A DNA stretch of 64,000 nt, from positions 124,001 through 188,000 of the forward strand of contig NZ_JAFMPQ010000001.1 of assembly GCF_020667845.1 (NCBI RefSeq). The letters run 5' to 3'. A program made the translations under genes and the position numbers. Below, piece by piece: positions 40,815 through 49,730 of the stretch. How positions within the stretch are numbered: position 1 is the stretch's first letter; every line of letters starts with the position of its first letter. The stretch comes from Cognatishimia sp. F0-27. Its GTDB lineage: Bacteria; Pseudomonadota; Alphaproteobacteria; Rhodobacterales; Rhodobacteraceae. The notes under the pieces are model-generated. The model was not told where the DNA came from, did no database searches, and worked only from the letters and a program-made list of their open reading frames with translations.

Positions 40815-42344
40815 TCAGACCCGCTCTCCCTTGCTCATCCGGTCAAGAAACGCCTCCGCCTCGCGCAGCACGGTCTCCCGGCGCTCTGCATCCATACGGT
40901 CAAATGTCCGGTACATCTGCGCCATGCGCGGGTTGTTCTCGAACCGCTCGCGGTGCCGCTCCATGAAATGCCAGTACAGCAGGTTGAACGGGCAGGCATC
41001 CTCGCCCGTCTTGTCCTTCACCTTGTATCGGCAGGACTTGCAGTAATCCGCCATCTTGTTGATGTAATTGCCGGAACTGACATAGGGCTTCGACGCGATC
41101 ACGCCGCCATCGGCAAACTGGCTCATGCCGATCACGTTGGGCGCCTCGACCCATTCAAACGCGTCCAGATAGACGCGCAGATACCATTCATGCACCTCCG
41201 CCGGGTTGATCCCCGCCAGAAGCGCAAAGTTGCCCGTCACCATCAACCGCTGGATGTGATGCGCATAGGCCTCGTCGCGCGTCTGCTCCACCGTGCGCGC
41301 CACGCAGCGCATATCCGTCTCGGCATCCCAGAAAAAACCCGGCAGCTTGCGCTGATGGTTCAGACCGTTGCGCCGGGTATACTCCGCCCCCTCGTGGAAA
41401 TAGATCCCGCGGATATATTCGCGCCAGCCGATGATCTGACGGATAAACCCTTCGACAGCATTGATCGGGGCATCGCCGTCTTTCCATGCCTCTTCCGCAG
41501 CCCGGCAGACCTCCAGCGGATCGAGCAGCCCGATATGGATGTAAGGCGAGATCACCGAATGGTAGAGAAACCTGTTGTCATCCAGCATCGCGTCCTGAAA
41601 GTCGCCGAATTTGGGCAGCGCGTATTTGATGAAATGGCTCAGCGCACGCTTGGCCTGCCCCGGCTCGACCGCATAATCGAACGGGCGCAAGACGCCAAAA
41701 CTGTTGCCAAACCGCGCCTCGACCAGGTCGAGCACCGCTTCGGTCTCAGCATCGGGCGTGAACTGCATCGGCCCGGAATGGGTGACGCTGTCGGGTGCGG
41801 GTTTGCGATTGTCGTGGTCGAAATTCCACTGCCCGCCCGCAGGTTGATCGCCCTCCATCAACAGCCCGGTCTTGCGGCGCATTTCGCGGTAGAAATACTC
41901 CATCCGCAGCGCCTTGCGCCCCTTGGCCCAGCCCTCGAACATTGCGTGTGACGCAAGGAACCGGTCGTCCTCATGCTGGGTCACCGTCAACGGCGCGTCG
42001 TTCAGCGCCTCGATCAGCCGCCACTCCCCCGGCTCCGTGGCAATCACCTCGGAAGCCCCGGTCTCCTCCGCACGGCGCAGCAATTCCCCGACGATGGACC
42101 CGGCATTCTGTGTGTCATCCAGCTCGGTATAGCGCAGGTCCCACCCGTCTTCGCGCAGCCGCGCGGCGAATTTGCGCATCGCGGCAAAGATGAGCGCGAT
42201 TTTCTTGGGGTGATGCTGCACGTAAGACGCCTCGTCCGAGACCTCCGCCATCACCACCACGTCGCGCGCCTTGTCGGCCTGTTTCAGCGCTGCGATGTCG
42301 GGCGACAGCTGGTCCCCGAGGATCAGGACAAGCCGGCTCACCAC
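40815..42344 (-). CDS. FeS-BCP class cryptochrome/photolyase (PhrB-like)
   Basis: Flavin DNA-repair enzyme of the iron-sulfur bacterial class (prototype Agrobacterium PhrB, a (6-4) photolyase). The 509-aa protein has the N-terminal antenna domain (LVLILGDQLSPDIAALK), the FAD domain segments HSVISPYIHIGLLDP, GFIRQIIGWREYIRGIY, and ANVIGMSQFAD-like region, and four cysteines in the expected [4Fe-4S] layout: DMRC (near residue 350), then YCKSC and ACPF near 435-455. It shares seven bases with the downstream SDR gene in the same direction. Confidence 0.93.
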   Translation of the reverse strand: MVSRLVLILGDQLSPDIAALKQADKARDVVVMAEVSDEASYVQHHPKKIALIFAAMRKFAARLREDGWDLRYTELDDTQNAGSIVGELLRRAEETGASEVIATEPGEWRLIEALNDAPLTVTQHEDDRFLASHAMFEGWAKGRKALRMEYFYREMRRKTGLLMEGDQPAGGQWNFDHDNRKPAPDSVTHSGPMQFTPDAETEAVLDLVEARFGNSFGVLRPFDYAVEPGQAKRALSHFIKYALPKFGDFQDAMLDDNRFLYHSVISPYIHIGLLDPLEVCRAAEEAWKDGDAPINAVEGFIRQIIGWREYIRGIYFHEGAEYTRRNGLNHQRKLPGFFWDAETDMRCVARTVEQTRDEAYAHHIQRLMVTGNFALLAGINPAEVHEWYLRVYLDAFEWVEAPNVIGMSQFADGGVIASKPYVSSGNYINKMADYCKSCRYKVKDKTGEDACPFNLLYWHFMERHRERFENNPRMAQMYRTFDRMDAERRETVLREAEAFLDRMSKGERV

Positions 42345-43003
42345 GGGATCTCCCGAAAGGCATAATCATAAAACCCGCCCGAATGCTCCGGGCCAAGCCG
42401 TTCAAGCACCGAGACAAGGTTGGCGGCGGCCTCTTGCGGCGGCACGGAGGGGTGACGGTCGAGATATTTCCGCGTGAACGGCGTCGCCACCGTGCCGGGA
42501 TGCAGACAGGCCACGCAGAGCGCCTTGTGCGACCGGCCCAGCTCCACCGCCGCGCCGTGCATCACCTGATTGAGCGCCGATTTCGCAGCGCGATAGGAAT
42601 ACCAGCCGCCAAGCCGGTTGTCGCCAATGCTGCCGACCCGCGCGGAAAGTGCCGCGAAGACGGCCCTGTCGCGCCGGGGCAAAAGACGCAGCCCATGCTT
42701 GAGCACCAGCGCCGGCCCAAGCGCGTTCAGCGCCATCTGATCAAGGAAAGCCCTTGGCTCCAGCGCCTTGAGCGTCTTTTCCGGCTCGGCCCCGTCGATC
42801 TCGAGCGCCCCGGTCGCCACGACCATGAGGTCGAACGGACCGTCAAGCGCCGCAAGCCCATCCTGCACCGCGGTTTCATCCGTCACATCGAACCCGTCGC
42901 GCGCGCGCGACAGCCCCGTGATGTCAAAGCCCTTCGCGTCGAGCGCTGCATGGAGGGCGGAACCGATGCCGCCGCTGTCGCCGATCAATAATGCACGTGT
43001 CAT
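42338..43003 (-). CDS. Short-chain dehydrogenase/reductase
   Basis: A 221-aa classical SDR: nucleotide motif GDSGGIGSALHAAL (near residue 8), a catalytic serine in ALSARVGS, and YSYRAAKSALN (Tyr/Lys pair near 145). It overlaps the photolyase gene by seven bases and is transcribed before it, a pairing I recall from other alphaproteobacteria; a link to pterin or flavin chemistry is speculative. I chose the ATG that begins MTRALLIGDSG; 12 upstream codons are open. Confidence 0.9.
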   Translation of the reverse strand: MTRALLIGDSGGIGSALHAALDAKGFDITGLSRARDGFDVTDETAVQDGLAALDGPFDLMVVATGALEIDGAEPEKTLKALEPRAFLDQMALNALGPALVLKHGLRLLPRRDRAVFAALSARVGSIGDNRLGGWYSYRAAKSALNQVMHGAAVELGRSHKALCVACLHPGTVATPFTRKYLDRHPSVPPQEAAANLVSVLERLGPEHSGGFYDYAFREIPW

Positions 43004-43042
43004 GTGGGGGCGAGCTAGCGGGGTCACGCCCGCCTTCAAGCC

Positions 43043-44140
43043 TCAGACATGTGGCAGGGGCCCACCGATATCCTCGGGCGCGATGGCCAGGGTCTTGATG
43101 ATCGCATAGCATTCAACCCCAACGCCAAGGTCCAGCGCCTGCGCGGACCGCCGCGTGACGCGCGCCAGCACCGTGCCCGCCGCCGTCTCGATCGAAACCA
43201 CCGCCCCCGGCCCGTCTCCGGCGCGAATGCCTGTGATCGTTCCGCGCAAGCTGTTCAGCGCGGAAAGCCCTTCCGGCGCGCTGCGCGACAGGATCACATC
43301 CTGCCCGGGGATCCGGATGCGCAGGGACTGGCCCACCGCCTGCGGCACGCGCGGCAGCAGCAGCGACGCGCCACCGGCATCCAGTTCCGTCAGGCCGTCA
43401 TCGTGATGCGCAACCACCTGCGCTTCAAGCACGGCGCCCACCGCCCGCACCCCGGTCGGGCGCAGCTGCGGGTCGCCAAAGATGTCGGCCGCACTGCCCT
43501 GTCGCACCGTCTTGCCATCCTGCAAGACCACCACCGTGGTCGCAAGCCGGGCCACCTCCGTCGGCGCATGGCTCACATAGAGGATCGGGACCGACACCTC
43601 GTCGCGCAACCGCTCGAAATAGGGCAGGATCTCTGCCTTGCGGGCCTCGTCCAGCGCTGCGAGCGGCTCATCGGCAATAAGCAGGTCCGGCGCGGAGAGA
43701 AGCGCGCGCCCGATTGCCACCCGTTGCTTTTCGCCACCCGACAGGGCGACGGGGCGCCGGTCGAGCAGCCCGCCAATCCCGAGGAGCTCGACCACGCGCG
43801 CGAGGTTTTCACGCCGCACGCCCCGCGGCGCGAACCATGCCCCATAGCGCAGGTTCTGCCGCACCGTGAGATGCGGAAAGAGCCGCCCCTCCTGAAAGAT
43901 GTAGCCCAGCCGCCGCCGCGATGGCGGCAACCACGCCCCCGCTTCGCTGTCGCAAAGAACCCGGTCGTTCACCGCGATCCGGGCGTGGTCCGGGCGGATC
44001 AGCCCCGCGACCGCGTTGGCAATGGTGGTCTTGCCTGATCCCGAGCGCCCGAAGAGCACGGTGACGCCCTCAGGCGCCTCGAAGCGCGCATCGAGCAGGA
44101 ATTCACCCAGACGGTGGCGCAGGGAGACCGAAAGCGTCAT
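43043..44140 (-). CDS. modC: Molybdate ABC transporter ATP-binding protein
   Basis: ATPase of the molybdate importer. The 365-aa protein has Walker [11 protein letters not shown] (near residue 32), the signature [16 protein letters not shown], Walker [12 protein letters not shown], and a C-terminal TOBE/molybdopterin-binding domain that includes [14 protein letters not shown]. The start is the ATG that begins [12 protein letters not shown], overlapping the preceding chimeric ORF by four bases (ATGA). The first 48 codons are duplicated just upstream inside that ORF. The protein itself looks complete and functional. Confidence 0.95.
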   Translation of the reverse strand: MTLSVSLRHRLGEFLLDARFEAPEGVTVLFGRSGSGKTTIANAVAGLIRPDHARIAVNDRVLCDSEAGAWLPPSRRRLGYIFQEGRLFPHLTVRQNLRYGAWFAPRGVRRENLARVVELLGIGGLLDRRPVALSGGEKQRVAIGRALLSAPDLLIADEPLAALDEARKAEILPYFERLRDEVSVPILYVSHAPTEVARLATTVVVLQDGKTVRQGSAADIFGDPQLRPTGVRAVGAVLEAQVVAHHDDGLTELDAGGASLLLPRVPQAVGQSLRIRIPGQDVILSRSAPEGLSALNSLRGTITGIRAGDGPGAVVSIETAAGTVLARVTRRSAQALDLGVGVECYAIIKTLAIAPEDIGGPLPHV

Positions 44141-44543
44141 GCGCCACCCCCCCGTCTGGCCAACCGCCGTGCCAGCCATTCCAACAGGATCAGCGCGGAC
44201 ATGGCGATGACGATGGAGACACTCACCAGCCGCATCGCAGCCCTCTCGAATGGACGCCGCTTGTGCGCTGCACTTGGTGCAGGGCTCCGGTGGATCAGCC
44301 CCGCGACCGCCTTGGCACGGGTGGTCCTGCCCGATCCCGAGCGGCCCAAAAGCCCTGTGACGCCCCCAGGCGCCATGAGCTCTGAATCGAGCAGGAATCC
44401 ACCCAGACGGTGGCGCAGGGAAACCGAAAGCGTCATGCGCCACCCGCCCGTCTTGCCAACCGCCGCGCCAGCCATTCCGACAGGATCAGCGCGGACATGG
44501 CGATGACGATGGAGACAATCACCAGCCGCATCGCGGCACTCTC
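43997..44543. repeat. Tandem duplication across the modB/modC junction
   Basis: Two copies of about 251 bases (43997-44247 and 44293-44543), offset by exactly 296 bases without indels, with scattered substitutions. Each copy holds the 3' end of modB, the ATGA overlap and the first codons of modC. About 45 bases of unique sequence lie between the copies. Confidence 0.93.
44137..44436 (-). pseudogene. Chimeric modC-head/modB-tail ORF from duplication
   Basis: A 99-codon open frame. Residues 1-48 copy the ModC N-terminus ([20 protein letters not shown] and on), but the Walker A reads GRSGSGRTT, so the catalytic lysine is replaced by arginine; a novel junction of about 17 residues follows; then about 35 residues copy the ModB C-terminus ([20 protein letters not shown] and on), including its last membrane helix. 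It overlaps modB upstream and modC downstream by four bases (ATGA), so it would be translated in the modBC transcript. Function is unlikely but not excluded. Confidence 0.85.
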
Positions 44544-45128
44544 CCCTCCCGGCACCTGCAGAAAGGCATAGACCGCCGAGGGCAAGGTCTGAGTCTGACC
44601 GGGAATATTGGAAACAAACGTGATCGTCGCGCCGAATTCCCCCATCGCCTTTGCGAAGGCAAGCACCGCCCCGGCCAGAATACCGGGCAGGACAAGCGGC
44701 AAGGTCACGGTCACGAACACCCAGAACCGCGACGCCCCAAGCGTGGCGGCAGCCTCCTCGAGCTTGGGATCGACCGCTTCGAGCGACAGCCGCATGGCGC
44801 GCACCATGAGCGGAAAGGCCATGACCGCCGCCGCCAGCGCCGCCCCCGTCCAGCGAAACGCCAACACGATGCCGACCTGCTCCAGCGCGCCGCCGATGGG
44901 CCCCTTGGTCCCGAAGGTCAGCAGCAGCAGATACCCCGTCACCACCGGCGGCAGGATCAGCGGCAAGTGAACCAGCCCGTTCACGATCTGCTTGCCCGGA
45001 AAGCTCTTGCGCGCAAGCACGTAGGCGGTGGCAAGCCCCACCGGCAGGCTCAGAAGCGTGGCCCAGAACGCCACCCGGAGCGACAGCGCCACCGCCATCC
45101 ATTCCTGTTCGCCAAGCCAGCCTGCCAT
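44433..45128 (-). CDS. modB: Molybdate ABC transporter permease
   Basis: Inner-membrane channel of the molybdate importer, 231 aa, about five to six hydrophobic segments. The cytoplasmic EAA loop is [21 protein letters not shown] (near residue 150), and [20 protein letters not shown] is the family-typical segment. I chose the ATG giving [11 protein letters not shown]; an upstream 16-codon extension overlaps modA sequence. The last four bases overlap the duplicated ORF rather than modC directly. Confidence 0.94.
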   Translation of the reverse strand: MAGWLGEQEWMAVALSLRVAFWATLLSLPVGLATAYVLARKSFPGKQIVNGLVHLPLILPPVVTGYLLLLTFGTKGPIGGALEQVGIVLAFRWTGAALAAAVMAFPLMVRAMRLSLEAVDPKLEEAAATLGASRFWVFVTVTLPLVLPGILAGAVLAFAKAMGEFGATITFVSNIPGQTQTLPSAVYAFLQVPGGESAAMRLVIVSIVIAMSALILSEWLARRLARRAGGA

Positions 45129-45141
45129 GCCCACGCCCCGC

Positions 45142-45894
45142 CTACCGCGCAAGCACGGCAAAGCCGTGCGCCGCAAAGACCGCCGCCGCCGACGGCGTCT
45201 GAAGAAAGCGGTGCAACGCGCGCGCCTGCGGAGTCTCGCGGATCAACACCATGGGATAGGTGATCGGCGCGTGGCTTTCGGGCGGAAACAGGCCAACCAC
45301 CGACACCCGGGGCTCCGCCCGGGCATCCGTCGCGTATGTGATCCCGAACCGGGCCTCGCCCAGCGCAACCAGAGCAAGCGCGGCGCGCACATTGTCCACC
45401 TGTGCGATGCGCGGCCGCAGCGCGTCGAGCCATCCCAGATGCGCCAGCGCCTCGGCCCCGTAGATCCCCGCGGGCACCGCCTGCATCAAGGCCATCGCAA
45501 GCCGCCCGTCCGCAAGCCGGGCCGGCAGGTCATAGGCTGGCGTCAGTGCCACCGGCGCGGCGTCCGTCACCGGTCCGATCAGCACCAGACGGTTGCCCAG
45601 AAGCGCAACCCGCGTGCCGGCAACGCTGTCGCCCGCATCCTGCAGCACATCCACCCAGTCGGGATTGGCCGAAATGAAAAGATCCGCCGGCGCCCCCTGC
45701 TGGATCTGGCGCGCAAGCACCGACGAACCCGCGGCAGAGACCACCACGTCATGCCCGGTTTCGGCCTCGAACGCCTCCGCCACCTCGGACAGGGCATCGC
45801 CCAGCGACGCCGCGGCAAACACCGTGATCGTCTCCGCCAGCGCCACCATCGGCGCAAGGGCAAGCCAGCCCGTGAAAAACAAGCGTCTCAACAT
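45142..45894 (-). CDS. modA: Molybdate-binding periplasmic protein
   Basis: Solute-binding protein of the importer. The 250-aa protein has a signal peptide (FFTGWLALAPMVALA, cleavage near residue 20) and the oxyanion-site segments TVFAAASLGDALSEVA, SAAGSSVLARQI and GAPADLFISANPDW, with a later YPMVLI strand. It is the first gene of modABC, 13 bases before modB. No ModE-type regulator or molybdenum-cofactor RNA motif was recognised upstream. Confidence 0.95.
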   Translation of the reverse strand: MLRRLFFTGWLALAPMVALAETITVFAAASLGDALSEVAEAFEAETGHDVVVSAAGSSVLARQIQQGAPADLFISANPDWVDVLQDAGDSVAGTRVALLGNRLVLIGPVTDAAPVALTPAYDLPARLADGRLAMALMQAVPAGIYGAEALAHLGWLDALRPRIAQVDNVRAALALVALGEARFGITYATDARAEPRVSVVGLFPPESHAPITYPMVLIRETPQARALHRFLQTPSAAAVFAAHGFAVLAR

Positions 45895-45992
45895 GATACC
45901 GCGCGATCGCCTCCGTCACGCCAAGGTAAACGCAGACTGGCTCAGATCGGCAAGACCAAAGCCATGCCCCCTTGGTCGCAGACGGTGCCGGC

Positions 45993-46304
45993 TCACACGG
46001 GGCGGGACCGGAAATAGAGATAGAGCGGCAACCCGCAGCTGACCCCGATGCAATAGGTCGCCGGGATCGCCAGAAGCGCCAGCCAGTTGCGCCGCGTGAT
46101 CGTCTCGAACAGGATCCATAGCGTCAGCGTGATGGCCGCGATCGTCAGATCCCAGACCAGCCCATGCGTGCTGTCATTGACATACCATGCGTCGATCAGC
46201 GCCCAGAGGCTCCAGTCATTCGCCATCATGTAGGACATGAAATAATACATCGGATGCACCGCACCCCACAGCGCGAGCAGCAGCCACAGATAGCGCAGCT
46301 TCAT
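45993..46304 (-). CDS. DUF2834 membrane protein
   Basis: A 103-aa protein with about three membrane segments: YLWLLLALWGAVHPMYYFM, LVWDLTIAAITLTLWILF and WLALLAIPATYCIGVSCGLPL. The pattern matches DUF2834, whose function is unknown. Its ATG shares four bases (ATGA) with the stop of the small lipoprotein gene, and that gene in turn overlaps argH, so the three form one coupled unit. Confidence 0.85.
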   Translation of the reverse strand: MKLRYLWLLLALWGAVHPMYYFMSYMMANDWSLWALIDAWYVNDSTHGLVWDLTIAAITLTLWILFETITRRNWLALLAIPATYCIGVSCGLPLYLYFRSRPV

Positions 46305-46444
46305 CGTGCAACCCCGATTTCGGCGCTGCCCGTGATCGTAACGCCGATACCCGGCCCCGGCGGCGCTTCGGGGCGTTCCGGCTCTCCATCGGCGCCGCAT
46401 GCGGCAAGGCTCAGAAGCGCAAGAGCGGCAATGATGCGTTTCAT
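46301..46444 (-). CDS. Small predicted lipoprotein, 47 aa
   Basis: Short gene missed by length filters: ATG at 46444, TGA at 46301. The peptide starts [16 protein letters not shown], a signal sequence with a lipobox (LAAC), then a short acidic/Pro-rich tail [16 protein letters not shown] and a final beta-like [11 protein letters not shown]. After processing only about 33 residues would remain, lipid-anchored. It overlaps argH by four bases (ATGA) and the DUF2834 gene by four. Similar small lipoproteins follow argH in related genomes as I recall; the alternative is a non-coding spacer, but the two exact overlaps argue against that. Confidence 0.78.
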   Translation of the reverse strand: MKRIIAALALLSLAACGADGEPERPEAPPGPGIGVTITGSAEIGVAR

Positions 46445-47832
46445 CCAAGGATCTCCTTCCAGCGGGCCACCTGCTCACGCACGCGAACCGGGGCTGTGCC
46501 GCCATAGCTCGTGCGGCTGGCGACCGAATTATGCACGCCCAGCACATCAAAGATACCGCTGGTGATCGCGCCATGTTCTGCCTGCATCTCTTCGAGCGTC
46601 AGCTCCGGAAGATCCCGCCCCGTTTTCTCGGCGAGCGCGACAAGAGCACCGGTCACGTGATGCGCGTCGCGGAATGGTAGCCCGGTTTCCCGCACCAGCC
46701 AGTCCGCCAGATCGGTCGCTGTGGAAAAGCCCGAGGCGGCCGCCGCTTCGAGCGCGGGTACGTTGGCGCTCATGTCGCGCACCATGCCCTCCATCGCGGC
46801 CAGCGCCAGAAGCCAGTTGTCTGCGGCGTCGAACACCTGTTCCTTGTCTTCCTGCATGTCCTTCGAATAGGCCAGAGGCAGCCCCTTCATCACCATCATC
46901 AACGCGACATTGGCCCCGAAGATGCGCCCGATCTTCGCACGGATCAGCTCCGCCGCGTCGGGGTTCTTCTTCTGCGGCATGATCGACGAGCCGGTGGAGA
47001 ACCGATCCGACAAGGTGACAAACCGGAACTGCGCCGAAGACCAGATGACAAGCTCTTCGGCAAAGCGCGACAGGTGCATCGCGTTGATCGAGGCGACCGA
47101 GAGGAATTCCAGCGCAAAATCCCGTGCGGAGACCGCGTCGAGCGAATTGGCCATCGGTCCGTCAAAGCCCAGCGCTTCCGCGGTCATGTGCCGGTCGATG
47201 TTGAACCCCGTGCCCGCCAGCGCCGCCGCGCCCAGCGGCGATTCGTTCATCCGCGCGCGCGCGTCGCGCACCCGGCTCAGGTCACGCCCGAACATCTCCA
47301 CATAGGCCATCATGTGATGCCCCCATGTGACCGGCTGCGCGGTCTGAAGATGCGTGAAGCCGGGCATGACCCAATCGGCCCCGGCCTCCGCCTGTCCAAG
47401 GCAGGCCTGGATCAGCGTCACAAGCCCGTGCTCGGCAGCGTTCAACTGGTCGCGCACCCAAAGGCGGAAATCGAGCGCAACCTGATCGTTGCGCGACCGC
47501 CCCGTGTGCAGCCGCCCCGCCGGTTCGCCGATCATCTCCTTGAGCCGCGCTTCCACATTCATGTGAATGTCTTCCAAAGCGGTCGAAAAGGTGAAGTCGC
47601 CGGCTTCGATTTCTGACAAGACTGCGAGCAGCCCTTTGCCGATCGCCTCGGCGTCGCTATCTGTGATGATACCCTGCGCTGCCAGCATGGCGGCGTGCGC
47701 TCTCGACCCGGCGATGTCTTGCGCCGCAAGTCGCTTGTCGAACCCGATCGAGGCGTTGATCGCCTCCATGATCGCGTCCGGCCCGGCGGCGAAGCGGCCG
47801 CCCCACATCTGGTTCGAGGAAGGGTTTGACAT
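46441..47832 (-). CDS. argH: Argininosuccinate lyase
   Basis: Last step of arginine synthesis: argininosuccinate to arginine and fumarate. The 463-aa protein has the family segments [51 protein letters not shown] and the fumarase/aspartase signature [15 protein letters not shown] (near residue 276). I chose the ATG followed by SNPSSNQMW, since upstream codons reach into the divergent tlpA gene. The gap to tlpA is only 21 bases, so both promoters overlap or lie inside coding sequence. Confidence 0.97.
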   Translation of the reverse strand: MSNPSSNQMWGGRFAAGPDAIMEAINASIGFDKRLAAQDIAGSRAHAAMLAAQGIITDSDAEAIGKGLLAVLSEIEAGDFTFSTALEDIHMNVEARLKEMIGEPAGRLHTGRSRNDQVALDFRLWVRDQLNAAEHGLVTLIQACLGQAEAGADWVMPGFTHLQTAQPVTWGHHMMAYVEMFGRDLSRVRDARARMNESPLGAAALAGTGFNIDRHMTAEALGFDGPMANSLDAVSARDFALEFLSVASINAMHLSRFAEELVIWSSAQFRFVTLSDRFSTGSSIMPQKKNPDAAELIRAKIGRIFGANVALMMVMKGLPLAYSKDMQEDKEQVFDAADNWLLALAAMEGMVRDMSANVPALEAAAASGFSTATDLADWLVRETGLPFRDAHHVTGALVALAEKTGRDLPELTLEEMQAEHGAITSGIFDVLGVHNSVASRTSYGGTAPVRVREQVARWKEILG

Positions 47833-47853
47833 GCACGGTCCTTCGGAGGGGAA

Positions 47854-48420
47854 ATGAAACGATTGGTTCTTGCGGCTCTGTATACCGCCGCACTTGCGCT
47901 TGCAAACCCGGCCTCTGCCGACATCGAGGCCGCCAAGGCCGCGCTTGATGGAAGCATGAAGAAGCTTGTCTTCCACCCAGAACCACAGGAGGCCGGCTCA
48001 AACGACTTCACGACCTTCGAGGGCGAGCCGATCAACCTTGCCCAATGGGAAGGGAAATGGGTTGTCCTGAATTTCTGGGCCACGTGGTGCGCGCCCTGTC
48101 GCAAGGAAATGCCGATGCTGTCGGAATTGCAGACAGAGTTCGGCGGCGACACGTTCGAGGTTCTGACCATCGCAACCACGCGCAATCCGCCGCCCGCCAT
48201 GCAAGCCTTCTTCGAGGAGATCGGCGTGGAGAATCTGCCGCTGCACCGCGACCCCGGGTCCAAGCTGGCGCGCGAAATGGCGGTGCTGGGTCTGCCGGTG
48301 ACGGTGATCCTGAATCCCGAGGGCGACGAGATCGCGCGGCTCCGCGGTGATGCGGATTGGTCCTCCGACAGCGCCAAGGAGATGATCCGCGCATTGACCG
48401 GCCTGCCGGGCGCGGGCTGA
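47854..48420 (+). CDS. tlpA: TlpA-family thiol:disulfide oxidoreductase
   Basis: Periplasmic thioredoxin-like reductase, often serving cytochrome c or copper-site assembly. The 188-aa protein has a signal sequence ([20 protein letters not shown]), the active site [14 protein letters not shown] (near residue 78), and the cis-proline [19 protein letters not shown] precedes the ATG. Whether the N-terminus is cleaved or left as an anchor is unclear. It is divergent from argH. Confidence 0.92.
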   Translation: MKRLVLAALYTAALALANPASADIEAAKAALDGSMKKLVFHPEPQEAGSNDFTTFEGEPINLAQWEGKWVVLNFWATWCAPCRKEMPMLSELQTEFGGDTFEVLTIATTRNPPPAMQAFFEEIGVENLPLHRDPGSKLAREMAVLGLPVTVILNPEGDEIARLRGDADWSSDSAKEMIRALTGLPGAG

Positions 48421-48935
48421 TCCGCGCAGAGGCGCGCTGTCCCCCGCGACCGATCACGCGCCTGATGCCGGGCGCGCAACGCGCGGCTGGGCATTTGCTC
48501 GGCATTCAGAGCGCCGCCTGCCGCCTGTGACAAGGAATGCTGCGCCCCGCATCGCTCAGCCCATGCGGGGCAGGACGTCCGGCACTGCAATCCGGACGCG
48601 ATAACCTGCGCAGCCCCGGCGGCGAAGCGCACGGGGCACACCATCAGTGCCAAGCAAACCGGAGCGCGACTCACGGGTCACGCCGTCGGAATCGCGATAA
48701 CCTGCGCAGCGCGGGCATAGGCGATAGGGCGTGCGATGAAATGCGCGCCCCACGCCGGGCATCGGCGCCGGGCATGACACCGGGCTTGGCACTGGGCACC
48801 ACAGCCTCCGCCTTGGCCGCCCTCCGCCTTCCACCTTCCACCTTCCACCTCCAACGCATGGCCAGGCGGCGACGCAGGGAAAGGCCCGTTGCTGCGCGTG
48901 CGAAAAGCAATGCTGCGCCTGCGATACACATGGAA

Positions 48936-48964
48936 TGTGCATAAGATGTGCATGGATTGTGCAT
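48936..48964. promoter_or_regulatory. Three TGTGCAT direct repeats with 11-bp spacing
   Basis: TGTGCAT occurs at 48936, 48947 and 48958, each separated by four bases. Direct repeats one helical turn apart are the layout used by OmpR/PhoB-type response regulators. No promoter or gene is placed next to it, so this is a candidate only. Confidence 0.35.
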
Positions 48965-49102
48965 CGCAGGTTCGAGCCATTTCCACTGCGCTGCCGCATC
49001 GCAAACCGATACCCCAAAATCAAAACCGGGGCGGCCCTGCGGCACGCCCCGGTCTGGTTGGGCCCCCCGGCCCTTCGTCTTCGGCCCCCCGGCCTGAACG
49101 AA

Positions 49103-49144
49103 CTCTGGAAACGATAGAGAGAGAGAGAGAGAGAATTTCCAGAG
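49103..49144. repeat. (GA)n microsatellite inside a 9-bp inverted repeat
   Basis: CTCTGGAAA at 49103-49111 pairs with TTTCCAGAG at 49136-49144. The 24-base loop is mostly a 19-base AG run (49116-49134). Read on the minus strand, a TTTTT run lies just before the stem, on the plus strand after it are five A residues; it is not a standard terminator. Confidence 0.75.
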
Positions 49145-49730
49145 CAAAAAGAGTTAGTTATACCTCATGACAGGCGCGCTGCGCGCAAAACGGCACAAAT
49201 GCGTGTCGATGACGGGCGGCGCATCGCGCCGGGCTTTGCCCGCCTTGTAGCTGAGATCGACCGCCTTGCCCGCGAGCGCGGGTTTGATCCGCTTTACGCG
49301 CAGCGCATTCCGGCTCGGCGCATGGACGCAACCGCTCACCGCCGGAAGAGACCCGTTCGCAAAACCGAGCATCACACTCCGCACCACAGGCACGGCGATC
49401 TCCATATGGGAAACGGTCGAGGCTTGGACTGAGTTGCGCATCAAAGCTGCTCCGGGTCGTTGGCCCCCACCAACACGGGCAGATTTGGGCCAAACCGCGA
49501 CAGCGATCAACGCCTTTTTGACATAGTCTCGAGATTGTCGCGCCATGCCGGAACAATCCGGACTTCAATTAAAAATTGTCTTAAAAACAGCGTCTAATGC
49601 GCCCGGGCAGGACGCCCGACATCATCGCAATTCGGCACAAAAATGCCCAAATCTCCTACGCGTTTCCGCTTTTACCCCCGTCAGACAATACGGAACGCAC
49701 GAATCGCCCTCCGCGAGAGAGGCACGCGCG

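Larger units (their letters stand above)
48421..49730. other. Gene-poor 1.3-kb spacer before the polysaccharide cluster
   Basis: No convincing gene lies between tlpA and the WecG-type gene. Open frames of 80-160 codons exist on both strands but overlap one another and look non-coding; one of 130 codons at 49154-49546 (minus) is the most protein-like but matches nothing I know. The stretch holds a 17-bp direct repeat (48598 and 48694), three 7-bp CCTTCCA units (48827-48847), three TGTGCAT repeats at 11-bp spacing (48936-48964), and a GA-microsatellite hairpin (49103-49144). A degraded gene or small RNA is possible. Confidence 0.5.

Noticed and set aside
44137-44436. A second functional ModC
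   Set aside because: It has only the first 48 residues of ModC, with the Walker lysine replaced, and ends as a ModB tail.
49154-49546. Possible 130-codon gene, minus strand
   Set aside because: No recognisable motif, competes with frames on both strands, and lacks a clear ribosome site; left as an open question within the spacer.
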